Source: a bacterium (lineage in GTDB: Bacteria; SZUA-79; Acidulodesulfobacterales; Acidulodesulfobacteraceae). From it: a stretch of DNA of 33,404 nucleotides. The DNA lies in assembly GCA_021777135.1 (NCBI GenBank), contig JAJYDX010000011.1, forward strand, positions 1-33,404, given 5' to 3'. The notes below the pieces were generated by a model. It saw nothing but the letters and a program-made list of their open reading frames with translations. It was not told where the DNA came from and did not search any database. Position numbers and translations under genes: made by a program. Of the stretch, positions 24,938 through 33,340 are shown in pieces; the first letter of the stretch is position 1; the number at the start of each line of letters is the position of its first letter.

Positions 24938-26062
24938 ATGATATCTGTAAAAAAAGACTATTCCGATTCTGATTTAAAAAATTTAAATAATTCTACGCGG
25001 GATATATTTAAAATTATAGAAACGTCAAAAAAAGTGCTTATAGCGACCCATGAAAACCCTGAAGGCGATGCCATAAGTTCGGCCATAGCAACTGGAATGT
25101 TTTTGAAAGCGCTAGATAAAGACGTTTATTTATATGACAAAGACCAGATACCCAATAATTTGAAATTTTTGCCTTGGGTAGATAAATTTTTGAACGAGTT
25201 TCCCAATGAACCTATAGACTTGCTTATAGTAGTAGATTGTGGTGAATTTTCACGTATAGGGTCTAATTATGAACAGCTATCTGGAATAAACAGAATAATT
25301 AACATTGACCATCATTTCACGAATACTTATTTTGGTCATTCTAACCTTGTATTGCCGGACGCAAGTTCTGCAGGCGAGGTTCTTTTTTATCTTTTTTTGG
25401 CATATGGCGCATATGCTTCAGGTATTCAGTACTCTCCTTACGATAATTTTCTTGGGGATAAATTAGGTGAACCCCTTCCTTGTCTAAAAGAAGAAAGAAA
25501 AAAAATATTATCGTTTATAAATGAGGATATTGCTTTAAACTTGTACACGTCTATTTTGACCGATACCGGTTCTTTTCATTATTCTTCCGCAAATAAAAGA
25601 TCTTTTTATATATGTTCAGTTTTAAACGAGTATAATTTAGATCCTGCTAAAATAGCCACGGAACTTTTTGAAACAAAACCGGCGGAGATGTATTTTTTAC
25701 TTGGCAAAAGTCTCAATACTCTTGAATTTTCTTCTAACGGGAAAGTGGCATCGATGGTCGGAACTAAGAAAATGGTCGAAGATGTCCTTAAAGAAGCCGA
25801 TGGCGGCAGAATAAACGGTTTATACGAAAACTTCGTAAACTATCCAAGATCAATTCAGGGAGTCGAGATAGCAATTTTTTTTAGGGAAACCGGCTTTAAC
25901 CAATATAGAATTAATTTTAGGTCAAAAAGTTATGCGAATGTTGCATACGTAGCTGAGAAGTTTAACGGCGGAGGACATAAGTTTGCGGCAGGATGCAAAG
26001 TAAGCGGAGATATAAGCGAAATTAAAAGCGAAGTATATAAATATTGCAACGAAATAATATAA
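24938..26062 (+). CDS. DHH/DHHA1 phosphoesterase, NrnA-like oligoribonuclease/pAp phosphatase
   Basis: The 374-residue protein matches the NrnA/RecJ-like DHH family next to rbfA. Motifs: THENPEGDAISS (H38, E42, D44), VVDCGEF (D100), the DHH triad (124-126), TDTGSFHYSS (D209), and a C-terminal DHHA1 domain with GGGHKFAAG. NrnA enzymes degrade short RNAs and/or 3'-phosphoadenosine-5'-phosphate. Two features stand out. The first motif has Glu42 where the family usually has Asp (NPDGDA). About 30 extra residues (about 161-191, containing Tyr/Pro-rich and charged segments) separate SSAGEVLFYLF from EDIALNLYTSILTDTG. Activity is therefore likely but not certain. Confidence 0.85.
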   Translation: MISVKKDYSDSDLKNLNNSTRDIFKIIETSKKVLIATHENPEGDAISSAIATGMFLKALDKDVYLYDKDQIPNNLKFLPWVDKFLNEFPNEPIDLLIVVDCGEFSRIGSNYEQLSGINRIINIDHHFTNTYFGHSNLVLPDASSAGEVLFYLFLAYGAYASGIQYSPYDNFLGDKLGEPLPCLKEERKKILSFINEDIALNLYTSILTDTGSFHYSSANKRSFYICSVLNEYNLDPAKIATELFETKPAEMYFLLGKSLNTLEFSSNGKVASMVGTKKMVEDVLKEADGGRINGLYENFVNYPRSIQGVEIAIFFRETGFNQYRINFRSKSYANVAYVAEKFNGGGHKFAAGCKVSGDISEIKSEVYKYCNEII

Positions 26063-26074
26063 TGTTGTAAAATT

Positions 26075-26785
26075 ATGAATATAAAAAAAGATAACGGTTT
26101 AAGCGGAATTTTAGTAATAGATAAACCGAAAGATATGACATCTTTTAAAGTGGATTGCATTGTAAAGAAAGAGCTAAACTGTTCTAAGGTAGGCCATGCA
26201 GGAACACTTGACCCGTTTGCTACCGGTGTACTGCCTATCCTCTTAAATAAAGCTACTAAACTTCAGGACGGTTTAGTCAATCTTCCGAAATCTTACGAGG
26301 GAACCATTAAATTAGGAGTTAGCACTGATACGCTAGATATAACCGGATGTCAGAACGGTGAAAGAAATGTTTCAGATTTAGAAATAGAACCGGTAATAAA
26401 TTATTTGAACAGTTTAAAAGGAGATTTTATCCAGAAAATACCTGCTTTTAGCGCAAGAAAACATAAGGGAATTCCATTATATAAATACGCAAGAAAAAAT
26501 ATTGAAGTAGTTCCTGAAAACCCGACATCAACAGTTAAGATTTATAATTTTGAAGTAAAATCTTATAGCCATCCTTTTATAGATTTCCAGTGCACAGTTT
26601 CGAAAGGAACCTATGTAAGGGCAGTTGCTCAGGATATAATGGATAAATTTGATATTCCCGCGCATCTTTATAGCCTTAAAAGGACTAGCGCTGGCGGTTT
26701 TGATATTTCGGAAGCGTTGCCCTTGGAATCGCTCGAAAAAGGTTCTGATTTTATAATGGAAAATCTAAAAATAATAAATAACTAA
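26075..26785 (+). CDS. truB: tRNA pseudouridine(55) synthase TruB, short form
   Basis: TruB makes pseudouridine 55 in the T-arm of tRNA. The 236-residue protein has GILVIDKPKDMTSF, KVGHAGTLDPFATGVLP with catalytic Asp46, KIPAFSARKHKGIPLYKYAR, SKGTYVRAVAQDI and LKRTSAGGF. It is clearly shorter than the roughly 300-residue enzymes of E. coli and Thermotoga, with little or no C-terminal PUA-like domain after residue 215. The catalytic core looks complete. It begins 12 nt after the DHH gene. Confidence 0.93.
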   Translation: MNIKKDNGLSGILVIDKPKDMTSFKVDCIVKKELNCSKVGHAGTLDPFATGVLPILLNKATKLQDGLVNLPKSYEGTIKLGVSTDTLDITGCQNGERNVSDLEIEPVINYLNSLKGDFIQKIPAFSARKHKGIPLYKYARKNIEVVPENPTSTVKIYNFEVKSYSHPFIDFQCTVSKGTYVRAVAQDIMDKFDIPAHLYSLKRTSAGGFDISEALPLESLEKGSDFIMENLKIINN

Positions 26786-26812
26786 AACATATCCTTAAGG
26801 GGGTTTAATTAA

Positions 26813-27082
26813 ATGCCTATTTCAAAAGAAGAAAAAAATGCAATAATCGAGAAATTTAAAACGCACAACAACGATTCCGGTTCAGTAGAAGTACAAGTTT
26901 CATTGCTTACATACCGAATTAATTTATTATCTGAGCATTTTAAAAAATTTGCCAAAGACCATCATTCAAGAAGAGGTCTTTTAAAAATGGTTTCAAAAAG
27001 AAGGCACCTTTTGGATTATTTAAAAAGCAAGGATGAAGCAAGATATAAATCTCTTATCGAAGCTCTTGATCTTCGCAAATAG
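26813..27082 (+). CDS. rpsO: Ribosomal protein S15
   Basis: S15 binds 16S rRNA and nucleates platform assembly. The 89-residue length and the segments [31 protein letters not shown] and [22 protein letters not shown] are standard. A strong AAGGGGG Shine-Dalgarno precedes the ATG. rpsO-pnp adjacency is conserved widely. In E. coli S15 represses its own mRNA, but I cannot recognise an equivalent fold here. Confidence 0.98.
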   Translation: MPISKEEKNAIIEKFKTHNNDSGSVEVQVSLLTYRINLLSEHFKKFAKDHHSRRGLLKMVSKRRHLLDYLKSKDEARYKSLIEALDLRK

Positions 27083-27136
27083 ACGGTAAAATAATTTTTC
27101 TTAAAGTAAGTTAATTAGATTTTAATAGGAGATAAG

Positions 27137-29206
27137 ATGACAAGCAATACTTTTATGTTTGACGGTAAAAAAATAACTATCGAAACCGGCAGGCTTGCAA
27201 AACAGGCATCTGGAAGCGCATTAGTAACGATAGGAGATACAAAGGTTCTCGTTACTACGTGCTTGAATAAAAAAATAAAGGAAGGGACTGATTTTTTACC
27301 TCTCACAGTTAATTATGTCGAAAAATATTATGCGGCTGGGAAAATCCCAGGCGGTTTTTTTAAAAGGGAGGCCAGACCCTCCGAAAAAGAGGTTCTTACA
27401 TCCAGATTTTTGGACAGACCTATAAGGCCCCTTTTTCCGGACAATTATTTTTTCGATACCCAGATAATAGCAACCGTGGTTTCTATGGATAATGAAAATG
27501 ATCCGGATATGGCGGCAATGTTAGGCGTTTCATTTTCGTTAATGCTGTCAGAAGCTCCTTTTAATGGACCAACCGCAGGCGTAAGAATTGCAAGGGTAAA
27601 TGGTAGTTTCATTGCCAATCCTACTTACAAAGAACTTGAAGCTAGCGACACCTTTCTTATAGTCGCCGGATCTAAGGATGCAATAACTATGGTAGAAGGA
27701 AGTTTTAATGAATTAGACGAAGAAGAGCTTATTTCCGCGATAGAATTTGGACATAATAAAATCATTGAATTAACTGAATTTCAAAACAAGATTTTATCGG
27801 AAATGAGCATAAATAAAGCTGTTATAGAAGATATTAAAATGCCCGAAGGTTTATACGAAAGAGTAAGAGAGCTTTCATACGAAGATTTATCCAATGCCCT
27901 TAAAATTTCTGCAAAACTAGAAAGAAATGAAAGAGTGGAAAGCTTAAATACTAAGGTTATCGAGCTTTTAAACGAATCTTATCCTGGACAGGAAGCCGCA
28001 ATTGCTCATATTTTAGAATCCATCCAGAAAGACATACTAAGAACTAATATAATAAATGAAGGTTTAAGAATTGACGGAAGAGGTCTTAAAGATATCAGGC
28101 CTATAAACTGTTCTGTCGGCGAACTTCCAATGGCTCATGGAAGCGCGGTGTTTACCAGAGGAGAAACTCAGGCTTTAGTAGCCGCTACACTAGGAACTAA
28201 ATTCGACGAACAAATTATAGATGCGCCCGAAAAAGAATCAACCAAGAGATTTATGCTTCATTACAATTTTCCGCCTTTTTCGGTTGGAGAGGTTGCTCCG
28301 ATGAGGTCCCCCGGAAGGAGGGAAATAGGGCATGGATCGCTTGGAGAAAAAGCTCTTAGATATATAATTCCGTCTGCGGAAGAATTTCCTTATACAATAA
28401 GATTAGTTTCAGAAATTTTGGAATCTAACGGTTCTTCATCGCAGGCTACTATATGCGGAGGCACGCTGTCTTTAATGGATGCTGGTGTTCCAATAAAGGC
28501 TCCTGTTGCCGGAATAGCTATGGGCCTTATAAAAGAAGGAGATAAAGTTGCGATACTTTCAGATATTTTGGGTGATGAAGACCATCTGGGAGATATGGAT
28601 TTCAAAGTCGCTGGAACTTCAAAAGGCGTAACCGCCTTGCAAATGGATATTAAAATTTCCGGAGTTACAAAGGAAATTCTAAGGAATGCCCTTTCACAGG
28701 CGAGAGATGGGAGGATACATATACTTAATATAATGCTTCAATCCATAACCGAACCAAGAAAAGAGATGGCAAAAAATGCTCCCAGAATAGTTACTATGAT
28801 GGTTAAACCTGAAAAAGTTAGGGAGGTTATCGGTTCTGGCGGTAAAGTTATTAAGGGAATAATAGAAAAGACCGGTGCAAAGGTAGATATAGAAGATTCA
28901 GGAAAGGTAACAATTTCCTCTTCAAACGGAGAATCTTTAAAGCTTGCCGTAGCTATGATAAACGATATAACTCAGGAAGCTGAAATAGGTAAGATTTATT
29001 TTGGAAAAGTTAGAAAAATAATGGATTTTGGGGCTTTCGTAGAGATATTTCCAGGAACGGACGGACTAATTCATATTTCACAGATAGACACAAAGAGAGT
29101 AGAAAAAGTTTCCGACGTGTTAAAAGAAGGAGATGAAGTGAAGGTTAAAGTTATAGACATAGATAAAGCCGGCAAGATAAAGCTCTCCAGAAAAGAAACT
29201 TTATGA
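27137..29206 (+). CDS. pnp: Polyribonucleotide nucleotidyltransferase (PNPase)
   Basis: PNPase is a phosphorolytic 3'-5' exoribonuclease, part of mRNA decay. The 689-residue protein has two RNase PH domains (about 10-145 and 305-520, with SGSALVTIGDTKVLVT, GRGLKDIRPI, FPPFSVGE and GDEDHLGDMDFKVAGT), a KH domain with VIGSGGKVIKGI (about 566-577), and an S1 domain (GKIYFGKVRKIMDFGAFVEI). AGGAG precedes the ATG. The stop overlaps the M16 peptidase start by 4 nt (ATGA). Confidence 0.98.
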   Translation: MTSNTFMFDGKKITIETGRLAKQASGSALVTIGDTKVLVTTCLNKKIKEGTDFLPLTVNYVEKYYAAGKIPGGFFKREARPSEKEVLTSRFLDRPIRPLFPDNYFFDTQIIATVVSMDNENDPDMAAMLGVSFSLMLSEAPFNGPTAGVRIARVNGSFIANPTYKELEASDTFLIVAGSKDAITMVEGSFNELDEEELISAIEFGHNKIIELTEFQNKILSEMSINKAVIEDIKMPEGLYERVRELSYEDLSNALKISAKLERNERVESLNTKVIELLNESYPGQEAAIAHILESIQKDILRTNIINEGLRIDGRGLKDIRPINCSVGELPMAHGSAVFTRGETQALVAATLGTKFDEQIIDAPEKESTKRFMLHYNFPPFSVGEVAPMRSPGRREIGHGSLGEKALRYIIPSAEEFPYTIRLVSEILESNGSSSQATICGGTLSLMDAGVPIKAPVAGIAMGLIKEGDKVAILSDILGDEDHLGDMDFKVAGTSKGVTALQMDIKISGVTKEILRNALSQARDGRIHILNIMLQSITEPRKEMAKNAPRIVTMMVKPEKVREVIGSGGKVIKGIIEKTGAKVDIEDSGKVTISSSNGESLKLAVAMINDITQEAEIGKIYFGKVRKIMDFGAFVEIFPGTDGLIHISQIDTKRVEKVSDVLKEGDEVKVKVIDIDKAGKIKLSRKETL

Positions 29207-30444
29207 AAAATTTTAAGAAGGAAGTTTTAAAATCCGGCATTACGCTTATCACCGAAAAAAAATCTTATTTTAATTCCGTAAGTATCGGATTATGGGTGAA
29301 AACCGGCTCGGTTTACGAGCCGGCGGAATTAAACGGCATATCTCATTTCATAGAGCATTTACTCTTTAAAGGTACTAAAAATAGGACATATAAAGCAATT
29401 AACAGAGAAATAGATTTAATGGGCGGTGCTCTTAACGCTTTTACGGGAACTGAGTTAACTTGCTTATATACAAAGGTTTTATATAAAAATTTCGATAACG
29501 CTATAGACCTTTTAGTCGATTTAATGTTTAATTCTTTATTTCCTGAAGACGAAATAGAAAAAGAAAAAAGTGTCATATTGCAAGAAATATCGGGAGTACA
29601 AGACGATCCGTCTGATTATTCAATGGAGCTTTTCCATAAAAATTTTTATGGAAGTTCATCGTATGCCTTTCCAATACTCGGAACAGAGAATACCATTAAA
29701 GATTTTAACAGAAAAAAAATATTAGACTATTATTATCAGCATTATAATCCGGGGAATATAATAATTTCGGTTGCGGGCAATTTCGAGTATGATAAATTGG
29801 CCGCTTCGATTGAAAATCGCATGAGCAAAATTGCTTTGCCGAAAGTCGGTGAAACCGCTAGGAAAAAATTTAAGACAGAAAAGGTTTACGGCGATTTCTT
29901 TCAAGATAAAGATTTAGAGCAAACACATTTTTTAATAGGACTTGAGGGCATAAGCAAATCAGATGAAGATTATTTTTCAGCCGAAGTTTTAAACACTATA
30001 CTTGGCGGTTCCGTCAGTTCCAGGCTTTTTCAGGAGGTCAGGGAAAATAAGGGATTTGCATATTCTATTTATTCAAATTCAGTGTTTCATAAGTCTGACG
30101 GATATTTTTATATTTATGCAGGGGTATCCCCAAAAAAGTTTAAACCTTCCAAAGAACTTATTTTTGATATAATAGATGGAATAGTAGACGGAAATATTAG
30201 CGACGACGAAATTATTAATGCCAAAAAACACATATATGATGGTTTTCTTCTGGGCATGGAATCTACCAGTCAAATAATGAATCGTAATGCCGTTAACGAA
30301 ATTTATGAAAGCAAATATATTTCTAAATCCCAGGTATTAAAAAAGATAGAAAAAGTTGACAGGCAGGCAATTAAAAGAATTTCCGGTCGATTATTTTCAA
30401 ACAGGAATAACAGGAATATTTCAGTTCTCGGCAAGACTAAGTGA
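29203..30444 (+). CDS. M16 family zinc metallopeptidase (processing-peptidase-like)
   Basis: The 413-residue protein has the inverted zinc motif HFIEH (H48, E51, H52) and the distal Glu ligand at E128 within EKEKSVILQEI, so the active half is intact. The C-terminal half carries the RLFQEVRENKGFAYSIYS segment typical of family M16B. No signal peptide is seen. It is translationally coupled to pnp, a neighbour pair common in many bacteria. The physiological substrate is unknown; many such proteins are named PqqL-like or YmxG-like without evidence. Confidence 0.92.
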   Translation: MKNFKKEVLKSGITLITEKKSYFNSVSIGLWVKTGSVYEPAELNGISHFIEHLLFKGTKNRTYKAINREIDLMGGALNAFTGTELTCLYTKVLYKNFDNAIDLLVDLMFNSLFPEDEIEKEKSVILQEISGVQDDPSDYSMELFHKNFYGSSSYAFPILGTENTIKDFNRKKILDYYYQHYNPGNIIISVAGNFEYDKLAASIENRMSKIALPKVGETARKKFKTEKVYGDFFQDKDLEQTHFLIGLEGISKSDEDYFSAEVLNTILGGSVSSRLFQEVRENKGFAYSIYSNSVFHKSDGYFYIYAGVSPKKFKPSKELIFDIIDGIVDGNISDDEIINAKKHIYDGFLLGMESTSQIMNRNAVNEIYESKYISKSQVLKKIEKVDRQAIKRISGRLFSNRNNRNISVLGKTK

Positions 30445-30466
30445 TTAAAATTAATACATTATTTTC

Positions 30467-30486
30467 AAAGCAGGCTGCTTTTATTT
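30467..30486 (+). terminator. Possible weak terminator hairpin after the M16 gene
   Basis: AAAGCA (30467-30472) pairs with TGCTTT (30476-30481) around a GGC loop, and a T-rich run (TTTTATTT) follows up to the ATG at 30487. The stem is only 6 bp, so termination would be partial. Confidence 0.4.
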
Positions 30487-31035
30487 ATGGAAAAAGAGGT
30501 TTATTACCCTAAATTTTATGATATTATTTACAGGTCCGGTTACATAACTGGTTTTGTAGGGATTGTATTATTTGTTTTTTCTTATGTTTTTTTGAATATA
30601 TACGGTTTTTATGCCGGTATTATAATATTTTATGCCGGTACCCTTATTTCTTCATTGTTTGTTCTAGTATGGAAAAAAGAAATTAAAATATTTATATTAT
30701 CATGCGTAATTCTGGGTATTTTCTTCGGTCTTGCTTATCTTTTTATATATCGCAATACGGAAATTTTGATAATATCTATGGGGCTTGTACTTGCCGGACT
30801 AGCCGGACTTTACGGAAAAGAAGCTCATTGCTTTCATTTTGCGGAAGGCTGGATATTAATGTGGTCGTTCCCGGTTTTAGTATTCGCTAATTTATTAATT
30901 TATGGATTTAATGCAGAAAACGCTTACGCGGTTAGAACTGTTTTTTGTATAATTTACTTCATTATAATGCTTTTAGCATTTTCCTTTCTTATCAAAAAAT
31001 TAAGACAGCCTTTAATGCAATTCTGCCAGGGTTAA
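30487..31035 (+). CDS. Polytopic membrane protein, DUF2301-like
   Basis: The 182-residue protein has about six membrane helices (about residues 17-35, 38-57, 67-88, 91-107, 122-142 and 150-170). Between helices 4 and 5 the segment GLAGLYGKEAHCFHFAEGW resembles the conserved G-x-x-x-KE-x-x-CF-x-x-x-E motif of the DUF2301 family of uncharacterised integral membrane proteins. That family assignment comes from memory of the motif and is tentative. No function is known. The ATG directly follows the weak hairpin at 30467-30486 and has no Shine-Dalgarno. It sits between the M16 gene and the tetR promoter. Confidence 0.7.
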   Translation: MEKEVYYPKFYDIIYRSGYITGFVGIVLFVFSYVFLNIYGFYAGIIIFYAGTLISSLFVLVWKKEIKIFILSCVILGIFFGLAYLFIYRNTEILIISMGLVLAGLAGLYGKEAHCFHFAEGWILMWSFPVLVFANLLIYGFNAENAYAVRTVFCIIYFIIMLLAFSFLIKKLRQPLMQFCQG

Positions 31036-31062
31036 ATAAAAAACTTTAAAATTATTTTTTTA

Positions 31063-31091
31063 TTGAATTATGACTTTTAAGTCAGTATAAT
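31063..31091 (+). promoter_or_regulatory. Promoter of the tetR-DHA2 operon
   Basis: TTGAAT (31063-31068), a 17-nt spacer and a perfect TATAAT (31086-31091). Transcription would begin near 31098, giving a very short leader before the tetR ATG at 31115. The spacer is almost wholly occupied by a palindrome. Confidence 0.75.
31071..31084. promoter_or_regulatory. Likely TetR operator palindrome in the promoter spacer
   Basis: TGACTTTTAAGTCA has arms TGACTT and AAGTCA that are exact reverse complements around TT. It lies between the -35 and -10 elements, where a bound TetR dimer would block polymerase. TGACT...AGTCA dyads are common for TetR/AcrR-type operators. This supports autoregulation and control of the exporter. 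Confidence 0.7.
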
Positions 31092-31114
31092 AATATTAAT
31101 AAAGAATATTACAT

Positions 31115-31720
31115 ATGAGTGAAAATATAGATAAATTTGAATTGATTTTATCCTCTTCTAGAAAGCTTATTGAAGAAATAGGTTTTTCGTCTTTAACTAT
31201 GGATAAAGTTGCGCAAAAAGCCGGCATTGCCAAGGGGACAGTTTATCTTTACTTTAAAGACAAAGACGACCTTTTGGAAAAAGTTTTATCAACCGGTTTT
31301 GAAAAAATGTTCGAAAGGATTAAAAACAGAGTTGCAGTAGAAAACAGAGTTATTGACAAGCTTGGAGCATTGATAAGCGAAAATATAAATCATATTTATG
31401 AAAATAGATATTTCTTTAAAACTATTTTTCTAGACGAAGTCAACGTCGTTTTTTTGAAAAAAAAATCAAAAGAATCTTTTAATTTAAGAAGAAAAAGATA
31501 TTCGGATTTTATTGGTGATATTATTAAATCTGGAGCTGAATCAGGAGAGTTTGTCAGCGGTCTGAATCCGGCAAAAAGCGGTTATATGCTGGTATCTTTA
31601 ATTAAGACAGCGGCTATATACAATTTTCTTAGTGAAAGATTTGAACCTACGCCGGAAATGATAGAAAATGACACTAAAGAGATATTAAATCTTTTTTTGC
31701 ACGGCATATCCGTTAAGTAA
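31115..31720 (+). CDS. TetR/AcrR family transcriptional repressor
   Basis: The 201-residue protein has the N-terminal TetR helix-turn-helix (about residues 8-55: KLIEEIGFSSLTMDKVAQKA, then GIAKGTVYLYFKDKDDLL). The C-terminal ligand-binding half is divergent, as usual. It is followed 14 nt later by a DHA2-type exporter and preceded by a promoter with an embedded palindrome. The likely role is a drug- or metabolite-responsive repressor of its own operon; the ligand is unknown. Confidence 0.92.
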   Translation: MSENIDKFELILSSSRKLIEEIGFSSLTMDKVAQKAGIAKGTVYLYFKDKDDLLEKVLSTGFEKMFERIKNRVAVENRVIDKLGALISENINHIYENRYFFKTIFLDEVNVVFLKKKSKESFNLRRKRYSDFIGDIIKSGAESGEFVSGLNPAKSGYMLVSLIKTAAIYNFLSERFEPTPEMIENDTKEILNLFLHGISVK

Positions 31721-31734
31721 TCTTTTATAAGAAA

Positions 31735-33279
31735 ATGGTCGAAAAATCCCACAAAAATTACAAGTGGATAGTTCTTGCGCTTGTAGTAGTCTCCTCCTTT
31801 ATGGCAATACTCGACGTTAATATAGTAACCGTCGGGCTTCCCAAGATGATGTCCCATTTCGGAATTAACGTGACTGACGCCGAATGGGTAATGATAGCAT
31901 ATACTATCGCTTATTCTATTGTAATACTCCCCATGGCTTACGTCAGGAGAAAATGGGGAATAAAATATCCTTTTATCGTATCAATCATTATTTTCGTTAT
32001 TGGTTCTGCTTTATGCGGGCTTTCCCCTTCTTTTGCAGACCTTGTTATATTTAGAGTTATACAGGCTGTCGGTGGCGCCGGACTTACGCCGACTGGTCTT
32101 ACCCTGCTTGCGGAGGTGTTCCCGCCGGACGAAAGAGGCGAGGCCATGGGTATATGGTCTATAGGCGCAATGGTAGCTCCTGCGGTAGGTCCGTCCTTAG
32201 GCGGATATCTTGTGGATTATGTTGATTGGAGGTGGATATTTTACGTCAACGTTCCCATAGGGATTATATCCGTACTTGGTTCAATAGTGATTTTAACCCA
32301 TGATATACCGATAAAAAAATATATAAAAAAGTTCGATATGCCCGGTTTTTTATTTATGGCTATATTTATGGCGACTTTACTATATGCATTAAACGAAGGA
32401 CAGACGCTTGGCTGGCATGCGCCTATAATAATTCAATCGGAAGTTATAAGCGGATTTTCTTTTGTTTTGTTTGTAATAGCAGAATTATTCGTGGAAACCC
32501 CGATTCTTAACCTCGATATTTTTAAAAATTATAATTTCGTCATAGCATTCATGGTTAATATGGTGAGAGCCGTAGGAATTTTTGGCGCAATGTTTCTCCT
32601 TCCGCTTTTCCTAGAAAACGTTCTTAACTACAATGCAATGAATGCCGGTGTTTTAATGGCTCCTACGGCGATAGCCGTTGCTGTTATCTCTCCATTTTCA
32701 GGGAAAATATCTGATAGGATTGGACCTAGATACCCTCTTTTTGCCGGACTGCTAATCGTTGCGGCGTCTATGTTTATGTTTGATAATCTCTCATTAAAAA
32801 CAACAGTTTACGATATAATTATAAATCAGCTTATTAGAGGCGTTGGTATAGGTCTATTAAATGCTCCGGTTATGAGTGCCGCTTTAAATTCAGTAAAAAC
32901 AGATATGATTCCGGAAGCATCCGGTTTAATTCCCGTATCGCTTCAAATAGGAGCTTCATTCGGAATAGCTTTTATAGGCAACGAACTTGCAATAAGACAG
33001 GTTTACCACTTAAACCAGTATGCAAGAGATATTAAATATAACTCTTACGCTTATCAAGGCGTGATAAATTTTATTAACGGCAATTTGGTTAGTAAAGCTG
33101 CGGCATATTTAAGACCTGGAACTATCTTTCCCAATCCGTCATTAGGTTTTTTTGACGAGATAGTACAGATGTTGGCTTCTATCGCGTCTTACGGAGATTC
33201 CTTTGCTATTCTTGGTTATATAACGCTTTTTGGAGCGGCGGTGGCCTTTTTTATTAAAAATAAAAGGCATAACAGATAG
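31735..33279 (+). CDS. MFS multidrug exporter, DHA2 (14-TM, EmrB-like) family
   Basis: The 514-residue transporter has the DHA2 N-terminus SSFMAILDVNIVTVGLPKM, then EWVMIAYTIAYSIVILPMA, RVIQAVGGAGLTPTGLTLLAE, and the motif-C-like GPSLGGYL (152-159) followed by VDWRWIFYVNVPIG. Fourteen membrane helices are expected for the family. Such proton antiporters export drugs or toxic compounds; EmrB types work with an EmrA adaptor. No emrA-like adaptor or outer-membrane channel lies in the window, and the sequence after the gene is non-coding. The substrate cannot be inferred. Confidence 0.93.
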   Translation: MVEKSHKNYKWIVLALVVVSSFMAILDVNIVTVGLPKMMSHFGINVTDAEWVMIAYTIAYSIVILPMAYVRRKWGIKYPFIVSIIIFVIGSALCGLSPSFADLVIFRVIQAVGGAGLTPTGLTLLAEVFPPDERGEAMGIWSIGAMVAPAVGPSLGGYLVDYVDWRWIFYVNVPIGIISVLGSIVILTHDIPIKKYIKKFDMPGFLFMAIFMATLLYALNEGQTLGWHAPIIIQSEVISGFSFVLFVIAELFVETPILNLDIFKNYNFVIAFMVNMVRAVGIFGAMFLLPLFLENVLNYNAMNAGVLMAPTAIAVAVISPFSGKISDRIGPRYPLFAGLLIVAASMFMFDNLSLKTTVYDIIINQLIRGVGIGLLNAPVMSAALNSVKTDMIPEASGLIPVSLQIGASFGIAFIGNELAIRQVYHLNQYARDIKYNSYAYQGVINFINGNLVSKAAAYLRPGTIFPNPSLGFFDEIVQMLASIASYGDSFAILGYITLFGAAVAFFIKNKRHNR

Positions 33280-33298
33280 AATATTACCTTAATCCTGC

Positions 33299-33327
33299 AA
33301 TAGAAAATATTTAAATGTTTCTATTTT
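33299..33327 (+). terminator. Possible terminator of the tetR-exporter operon
   Basis: AATAGAAA (33299-33306) pairs with TTTCTATT (33318-33325) around an 11-nt loop, with a short T-run ending at 33327. The stem is AT-rich and weak. Confidence 0.35.
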
Positions 33328-33340
33328 ACGTAAATTCTGG

